A DNA stretch of 38,466 bases from Thermodesulfovibrionales bacterium (GTDB taxonomy: Bacteria > Nitrospirota > Thermodesulfovibrionia > Thermodesulfovibrionales > Dissulfurispiraceae), in contig JAOAHE010000012.1 in the NCBI GenBank assembly GCA_026415415.1, positions 1-38,466 on the forward strand, in the 5' to 3' direction. This document shows, piece after piece, positions 33,279 through 38,466 of the stretch; the stretch's first letter is position 1, and each line of letters opens with the position of its first letter. Under the pieces are notes generated by a model. The model ran no database searches and was not told where the DNA came from. It saw only the letters and a list, made by a program, of their open reading frames with translations. A program made the translations under genes and the position numbers.

Positions 33279-34295
33279 TTACACTCCTCCTTTATCCATT
33301 GTTTTTTTACTATTATATTCTATAATTTTTTTCTCTATCTCAGTGGCTATCTCTGGATTATTTTTTAAATGCTCCTTTACATTTTCTCTGCCTTGTCCTA
33401 TCCTAACGCCGTTGTAGCTATACCATGTCCCAGCTTTTTCTATTATATTTTTCTCTACGCCAAGGTCGATGATCTCACCTAATCTTGATATCCCTTCATT
33501 GAAAAGGATATCAAATTCTGCCTGTTTAAAAGGTGGGGCAACTTTGTTTTTTACAATTTTTACTTTTACTCTTCCACCGATTACATCTTGTCCTTCTTTG
33601 ATGGTATCTGTTTTTCTAATATCCAGTCTCATGGAGGCATAAAACTTAAGGGCTGTTCCACCTGTGGTTGTCTCTGGGTTGCCAAAAGGTATACCTATCT
33701 TCATTCTTATTTGGTTTATAAAGATTACCGTAGTCATTGACTTGGATATAGCAGCTGTTAGTTTTCTTAGTGCTTGACTCATAAGCCTTGCCTGTAGTCC
33801 TGGTAAGGAATCTCCCATATCTCCTTCTATTTCAGCTTTAGGAACTAAAGCAGCAACTGAGTCAACAACAATAATATCTACTGCCCCACTTCTTACAAGA
33901 GCCTCGGCTATTTCTAATGCTTGTTCACCTGTATCAGGTTGTGATACTAAAAGCTCATCTAACTTTACACCAAGTCTTGATGCATAACTAACATCAAGAG
34001 CATGTTCAGCGTCTATGAAAGCTGCTATGCCACCTTGTTTTTGGGCTTGTGCAATGGCACTTAAAGCTAAGGTTGTCTTCCCTGATGATTCAGGACCGAA
34101 TATCTCTATGATCCTTCCACGAGGGAAACCTCCAATACCTGTGGCTATATCTAAGGAAAGAGAACCAGTGGGTATTACAGGTATTGCTTCAGTTACTGCA
34201 TCCCCTACAAGCTTCATTATAGTGCCTTTACCAAAGCTTCTCTCAAGCTGAGATATAGCAGATTCAAGAGCTTTTAATTTATCTTTATTCATCAT
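33279..34295 (-). CDS. recA: Recombinase RecA
   Basis: This 338-residue protein catalyses strand exchange and LexA cleavage. It has [13 protein letters not shown], the Walker A loop [14 protein letters not shown], the Walker B strand [17 protein letters not shown], the MAW-like [19 protein letters not shown], and the L2 loop region [16 protein letters not shown] with [14 protein letters not shown]. The frame begins with two ATGs. GGAGG ends one base before the first, so the second ATG (34292) may be the true start. Gene order mtnP-pgpA-thpR-recA places recA inside a constitutive operon, and no LexA-like box is evident just upstream. Confidence 0.97.
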   Translation of the reverse strand: MMNKDKLKALESAISQLERSFGKGTIMKLVGDAVTEAIPVIPTGSLSLDIATGIGGFPRGRIIEIFGPESSGKTTLALSAIAQAQKQGGIAAFIDAEHALDVSYASRLGVKLDELLVSQPDTGEQALEIAEALVRSGAVDIIVVDSVAALVPKAEIEGDMGDSLPGLQARLMSQALRKLTAAISKSMTTVIFINQIRMKIGIPFGNPETTTGGTALKFYASMRLDIRKTDTIKEGQDVIGGRVKVKIVKNKVAPPFKQAEFDILFNEGISRLGEIIDLGVEKNIIEKAGTWYSYNGVRIGQGRENVKEHLKNNPEIATEIEKKIIEYNSKKTMDKGGV

Positions 34296-34311
34296 ACCTC
34301 CAAAAGAAAAA

Positions 34312-34866
34312 TTAAGTTAATTTAAAACTTATCAGTTTAATATACTCTGCTCCTTGTGGGTGTAAAATACTTCTCATGAGGTATATTTCACTTACCTCAA
34401 AGCTCCCAAAGGTCTTACCTTGAAATTCGTTGAAAGATTTTATTACTTCAGAGATATTTTTATGATCTTTTACTCTACCTATTGTGAGATGAGGTGAATA
34501 ACCTCTTTTTTCTCTTATGAAGCCGATATGAACAAATGATGTGTCTATAGCTTCAAATAGAAGCTTTAACTCTTCAGATGGAGCTACCCCAACCCAAAGG
34601 ACATTTGGCTTCTTTGTATTGGGGAAAGCTCCGACCCCGCTAATGGAAATTTTAAAAGGTGTGCGTTCCCCTAAAACTTTTTTTAATATTTGTTGAATTT
34701 TATTGATAGTTTTTTCATCAATTTCTCCAAGAAACTTTAATGTAAGGTGTAAATTCTCAAAAGGTACCCATCTAATCTCATGAGAGAGATGAGAGATGCT
34801 TTTTATTAACTGTTGAATTTGAAGCTTTATCTCTTTTGGTAAATCAATTGCTATAAAACATCTCAT
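34312..34866 (-). CDS. thpR: RNA 2',3'-cyclic phosphodiesterase (LigT/ThpR family)
   Basis: This 184-residue 2H phosphoesterase has the two catalytic motifs: H40-L-T-L in [14 protein letters not shown] and H126-L-T-I in [12 protein letters not shown]. Start [14 protein letters not shown] and the RWVPFENLH segment are typical. The enzyme opens 2',3'-cyclic phosphates on RNA. A four-base ATGA overlap with pgpA indicates coupled translation. In many bacteria a cinA-thpR-recA cluster is known; here cinA is absent and pgpA is kept in its place. Confidence 0.93.
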   Translation of the reverse strand: MRCFIAIDLPKEIKLQIQQLIKSISHLSHEIRWVPFENLHLTLKFLGEIDEKTINKIQQILKKVLGERTPFKISISGVGAFPNTKKPNVLWVGVAPSEELKLLFEAIDTSFVHIGFIREKRGYSPHLTIGRVKDHKNISEVIKSFNEFQGKTFGSFEVSEIYLMRSILHPQGAEYIKLISFKLT

Positions 34867-35315
34867 AAAAAGCTATATAGTTGTAATGATAAATTAGTTA
34901 TTACACCAGCTGCCATATCGTCAATCATTATGGCTACTCCACCTTGGAATAGACTTTCTATATTTCTAATAGGTACTGGTTTTAGTATATCCAAAAATCT
35001 GAATAAAAAAAAGGCTAAAATTAAATATTCTAAGGTTAAAGGTAAAAAGACTATAGAAATTAAATATCCTAAGAATTCGTCTATAATGATCTTCTGTGAG
35101 TCTCTAACTCCAAACTGTCTTTCAGTAATATGAGCGCATATAGTGCCCACAAAGGATAGAATAATTATAAAAATTAATAGGGTCCATGAGTTGGGCCTTA
35201 TGATTAGTATTAAAAAAAAAGCTGCTAAAGTTCCACATGTCCCTGGAGCAATAGGTGAGTAGCCAAGAAAAAAGATTGTAGCTATAATTTTGGAAAGACC
35301 TTTATAATTGAGCAT
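34863..35315 (-). CDS. pgpA: Phosphatidylglycerophosphatase A
   Basis: This 150-residue membrane enzyme removes phosphate from phosphatidylglycerol phosphate. It has four hydrophobic stretches. The family pattern is visible: GYSPIAPGTCGTLAAFFL near the start, IIIDEFLGYLISIVFLP (the acidic D-E pair) in the middle, and FLDILKPVPIRNIE followed by GGVAIMIDDMAAGVI, which has the conserved Asp pair. It overlaps the mtnP-like gene by 14 bases. Confidence 0.92.
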   Translation of the reverse strand: MLNYKGLSKIIATIFFLGYSPIAPGTCGTLAAFFLILIIRPNSWTLLIFIIILSFVGTICAHITERQFGVRDSQKIIIDEFLGYLISIVFLPLTLEYLILAFFLFRFLDILKPVPIRNIESLFQGGVAIMIDDMAAGVITNLSLQLYSFL

Positions 35316-36087
35316 CTTTCAAAGCATCTTTGCAAGGACACTTTCTTATAAGGGGGATATAATTTAGGACTTCGCTAATAATTATTTTTATCTTTTCAGC
35401 GCTTTTTTTCATAGTATTAAGTACTTCAACGGTAGTGAGCTTCTGTTCAACAATGCCAGCAGCGTAGTTGGTTACTATGCATAGTGCGCCGAAGCATATC
35501 TCTAACTCTCTTGCAAGGATAGCTTCAGGCATAGCTGTCATACCTACAATATCAGCACCGATAGATGCGAAAAATTTAATTTCCTTAGCACTCTCTAATC
35601 TTGGCCCATTGACACAGATATAAGTCCCTTTGGGAGTAACATTAATTCCTGTTTTTTTGGTGGTTTCATAAATAGAATTTTGTATTTCTGAGCAGTAGGG
35701 GTAAGTAAAGTCAACGTGCACAACCTTATCATCCTCATAAAAAGTTGAACATCTATAGCCAAAGGTGAAATCAATAATTTGATCAGGAAGCACAATATCC
35801 CCAGGTGTAAGCAATCTATTTATCCCCCCTACGGCGTTTATGGCAATTATTCTTTCTACTCCAAGTGTCTTCAAGCCCCAGATATTTGCTCGGTAATTTA
35901 TCTTATGGGGTGGGATAGTATGTGAAGGTCCATGTCTTGCAAGGAATATTACTTGCTTATTACCTATTTCACCTATTTTATAAGGTGATGATGGCTGTCC
36001 AAAGGGAGTATCTAATGAAACTTCCTCAAATAGGTTAAAGTTTTTAATATCGTATAGTCCGCTTCCAGCGATTATTCCAATTTTCAT
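35302..36087 (-). CDS. Purine/methylthionucleoside phosphorylase, probably S-methyl-5'-thioinosine phosphorylase-like
   Basis: This 261-residue protein is of the trimeric PNP/MTAP family. It has the phosphate-binding GSGLYD and LARHGPSHTIPPHKINYRAN, the ribose-site INAVGGIN, and VGMTAMPEAILARE, which resembles MTAP. The base-specifying segment reads VTNYAAGI, with N207 and A209. MTAP enzymes that take adenine substrates have Asp at both places (TDYDCW). Asn favours 6-oxopurines, so the substrate is more likely methylthioinosine, inosine or guanosine. Family knowledge plus visible residues support this, but it is untested. It is the first gene of the ten-gene minus-strand run. Confidence 0.88.
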   Translation of the reverse strand: MKIGIIAGSGLYDIKNFNLFEEVSLDTPFGQPSSPYKIGEIGNKQVIFLARHGPSHTIPPHKINYRANIWGLKTLGVERIIAINAVGGINRLLTPGDIVLPDQIIDFTFGYRCSTFYEDDKVVHVDFTYPYCSEIQNSIYETTKKTGINVTPKGTYICVNGPRLESAKEIKFFASIGADIVGMTAMPEAILARELEICFGALCIVTNYAAGIVEQKLTTVEVLNTMKKSAEKIKIIISEVLNYIPLIRKCPCKDALKDAQL

Positions 36088-36214
36088 CCTTTGCTATTTT
36101 ATGCATATAAATAAAAATACTGCAACTATTTTATTTAACCTCGCCATTAAAAATAGAGTTCTATATAGCTATTAGTAAATAGATTTAAATCATTTATTAA
36201 AAAGTTTTTCTCTC

Positions 36215-36239
36215 TATTGGCTGAGAAGCTCAACCAATA
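36215..36239. repeat. Imperfect hairpin between mtnP-like and polX genes
   Basis: TATTGG pairs with CCAATA and TGAG with CTCA around a 3-base loop, with one mismatch. On the minus strand it is followed by GAGAGAAAAACTTTTT. It lies downstream of polX and upstream of the mtnP-like operon, so it may end polX transcripts, but the T-run is about ten bases away and the call is weak. Confidence 0.35.
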
Positions 36240-36345
36240 TTGAGTATTTTATAATGTATAATAGGTGTTTTAAAATAGCTTTCAAAATTTAGTCTTTAAA
36301 AAATTTATTTTATCTTTTGAAAATATTCTATCTAAAAATTTTAGC

Positions 36346-38079
36346 TCAAATACTTTGATTAATTATTTTTTTCTTTATCTTAACAATTAACTTATCAGAG
36401 CTTAGGGTATTTAGAACATCATCTTTCTCTAACCAAGCTCTCCGAGCTATAGAGATTCCATATCTCATGTAATCCATATTTGGGATAATGTGTGTATCTG
36501 TTGAGATGACTAAAGGTATTGACATCTCTTTTGCTTTTTTTGCGAAAATGTCATTCAGATCAAGCCTTGCTGGATATGCATTAATCTCAAAAGCTGTGCC
36601 ATTAAGCTGAGCAGCTTTCATTATTTCATCTATATCCATATCATATGGTTCTCGCTCTCCAAGCAGTCTGCCAGTTGGGTGGGCTATAATCTGAACGTAG
36701 GGATTTTTAATAGCTGATAACAACCTTGAAGTTATTTGTGTACTTGATTGTTTAAAGCCTGAGTGAATTGATGCTATAACTATATCAAGGGTTTTCAATA
36801 CCCCTTCGTCTAAGTCAAGTGAACCATCACTTTTAATATCAACCTCCACCCCATGTAATAACTTAAAACCTGAAAGTTTTTTATTTAAAGCTTTAATTTC
36901 TCTACTTTGTTCAAGAAGTCTATCTTCTGTGAGCCCATTTGCTACGCCGAGGCCCTTTGAGTGATCAGTCACGGCAATATATGAGTATCCTTTAGCCCTT
37001 GCAGCTTCAACAAGTTCTTCAAAGGTATGGCTTCCATCACTCCATTTAGAATGGACATGTAGATCTCCTTTTATATCTTCTAAGGAGATCAATGAAGGTA
37101 AACTACCTTTAAGGGCTAATTCTATCTCTCCTCGGTCTTCTCTTAGTTCAGGCTCAATATAGGGAAGCCCGAGAATATCATAGATATCTTTTTCATCTTT
37201 GCCACCTAACTTTTCGTTATTTGATTCTTTAAAAATCCCGTATTCATTAAGCCTTAAGCCTTTCTTTAAAGCCATCTCACGAAGTTTTATGTTATGTTCT
37301 TTACTTCCTGTAAAATACGCTAAAGCAGCACCGTAAGAGTCTTCATCTACAAGCCTTAAATCTATCTGAATCCCTTCTTTAAGGATTACGCTTGATTTTG
37401 TAGGTCCGCTTAATAGAACTTCTTTAACATGTGGCATCTCAGTAAATATTTGCATAACCTTTTGAGGCTCTTTTGATGTGGCAACGATATCTATATCCTT
37501 TATTGTGTCTTTCCATCTCCTTAGGCTGCCAGCTATGTCAATCTTTAATAAGGGAGAATTTTTTTGCAAATAATTAACTATCTCAACAGCAAGAGGCATT
37601 ATTTTGCCTATGGGATGTCTTTTTCTGCCTTTTTTAAGAATCTCAATACCTTTAATAATATTTTCTTCGGTTTTTCTCTTAATACCAGGTAAGGAGGATA
37701 GTTTATGTGCAGAAGCAAATTTCTCAAGTTCTTCAATACTTTTTATGTTTAATTTTTCGTAGAGTGTCTTTGCAGTTTTAGGACCAACGCCAGGCACTGA
37801 CATTATAGTGAGTAATTCCTCTGGGATTTGATTTTTAAGCTCTTCTAAGGTTTGTACTATACCAGTTTTAAGGTAATTATTGATCTTCTCAGCTAAATCT
37901 TGACCTATGCCTGGAATCTCTAATATCTCCTCTTTAGTTAAGCTCTCAATGTTTTTAGAGAGGTTTTCAATATTTAGAGCTGCTCTTCTGTAAGCTCTTA
38001 TCCTGAAAGGGTTATCCCCTTTTATCTCTAACAGGTCTGCTATCTCGTTGAATATCTTTGCTATTTCTTGGTTTTTCAT
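36346..38079 (-). CDS. polX: DNA polymerase/3'-5' exonuclease PolX
   Basis: This 577-residue bacterial family X polymerase is for gap-filling repair. Helix-hairpin-helix segments come first ([52 protein letters not shown]). The nucleotidyltransferase site is [19 protein letters not shown], with the two catalytic Asp in [20 protein letters not shown] and [10 protein letters not shown] follow. The C-terminal PHP domain has [38 protein letters not shown], and TDTH near the end, giving the metal-dependent exonuclease. All parts look intact, and length is typical. Confidence 0.96.
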   Translation of the reverse strand: MKNQEIAKIFNEIADLLEIKGDNPFRIRAYRRAALNIENLSKNIESLTKEEILEIPGIGQDLAEKINNYLKTGIVQTLEELKNQIPEELLTIMSVPGVGPKTAKTLYEKLNIKSIEELEKFASAHKLSSLPGIKRKTEENIIKGIEILKKGRKRHPIGKIMPLAVEIVNYLQKNSPLLKIDIAGSLRRWKDTIKDIDIVATSKEPQKVMQIFTEMPHVKEVLLSGPTKSSVILKEGIQIDLRLVDEDSYGAALAYFTGSKEHNIKLREMALKKGLRLNEYGIFKESNNEKLGGKDEKDIYDILGLPYIEPELREDRGEIELALKGSLPSLISLEDIKGDLHVHSKWSDGSHTFEELVEAARAKGYSYIAVTDHSKGLGVANGLTEDRLLEQSREIKALNKKLSGFKLLHGVEVDIKSDGSLDLDEGVLKTLDIVIASIHSGFKQSSTQITSRLLSAIKNPYVQIIAHPTGRLLGEREPYDMDIDEIMKAAQLNGTAFEINAYPARLDLNDIFAKKAKEMSIPLVISTDTHIIPNMDYMRYGISIARRAWLEKDDVLNTLSSDKLIVKIKKKIINQSI

Positions 38080-38466
38080 GACTCTTTAAAGCCTATTAAT
38101 TAGCATTATCTTTCAGATTAACAGATGGATCTGAAAAAAACAATATCAATATTTAGAAAGACTTTTATGACTTGAAAGATCTATTCTTATGAGTGGTTTT
38201 AGAAAGTCAATGCTACATTAGTTTATAAATTGCTGTTAAAACAACTACTTAGTTGCATATTATTTAATAATAACTTTTTTCAAATTTTAATTAATGTATA
38301 AGGGCATATTTGCTAATAGAAATTTCATAGAATCATTCCTGTTACTTTATATGCCACTTTTATTTGGCTTTTTAAAGTTAGATAAATATCCCAAATTTGC
38401 CGATAGAAGTTTTAAAATTTAAAAAATATCTCATTCTCTGCTTCTTTTAGGCATTTAGAAAGATTA
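38080..38466. other. Gap from polX to the window edge; one 8-pair hairpin
   Basis: The hairpin TTTCAGAT (38111-38118) with ATCTGAAA (38129-38136) lies about 30 bases before the polX ATG, in its 5' untranslated region. The rest is AT-rich with no credible frame. A gene may begin beyond the edge. Confidence 0.4.

Overview
The window is a stretch of low-G+C (about one third G+C by eye) bacterial chromosome. It is densely coded by housekeeping and biosynthetic genes, and I see no insertion sequence, prophage, CRISPR array or plasmid gene. The organism should be Gram-negative: it carries kdsA for the LPS sugar KDO, a periplasmic DegP/HtrA protease and several lipoproteins with lipoboxes. It appears to make menaquinone by the futalosine route (mqnC) and de novo pyrimidines with a class 1B dihydroorotate dehydrogenase (pyrK-pyrD). 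Together with a stand-alone PaaK-type CoA ligase, this fits an anaerobic or microaerophilic lineage such as Nitrospirota/Thermodesulfovibrio-like bacteria or a neighbouring deep branch. That placement is inference and is not secure.

Layout. Positions 1-334 hold the end of a DmeF-like cation efflux gene, followed by an empty 657-base gap. Positions 992-2537 hold xseA-xseB. Positions 2621-4726 (minus) hold an HD-GYP phosphodiesterase and two envelope proteins of unknown function. Positions 4772-6099 hold the most interesting unit: a DAHP synthase gene (aroF) behind a transcription attenuator. The attenuator has a Phe/Trp-rich leader peptide and a chain of mutually exclusive RNA stems ending in an intrinsic terminator. 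The aroF reading frame carries a one-base frameshift. Next come dCMP deaminase (minus), a small exported protein, and the minus-strand group rpsU-yqeY-NIF3. On the plus strand are paaK, then murJ with a metallo-beta-lactamase-fold hydrolase, then greA-pyrK-pyrD.

From 21136 down to 15596 on the minus strand runs htrA, an unlisted 52-residue protein ending CCGNLGEPGC, moeA, a flavodoxin-like reductase, mqnC and trxB. Then come an SfsA-DUF123 fusion (plus), tmRNA (minus), a lipoprotein-kdsA pair (plus) and prmC (minus, overlapping the kdsA end). After an 810-base T-rich gap lie tRNA-Pro, tRNA-Arg and tRNA-His. The last third is one tight minus-strand run: mtnP-like phosphorylase, pgpA, thpR, recA, a BamE/SmpA-like lipoprotein, alaS, a phasin-like coiled coil, an UbiB-family kinase, an Mth938-like protein and an RNA 2'-O-methyltransferase. 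PolX lies upstream of it.

Functionally, aroF feeds chorismate to aromatic amino acids and to futalosine menaquinone synthesis (mqnC). The leader would tie aroF transcription to charged tRNA-Phe, possibly also tRNA-Trp. Four genes begin with TTG or GTG rather than ATG (rpsU, murJ, pyrK, sfsA).
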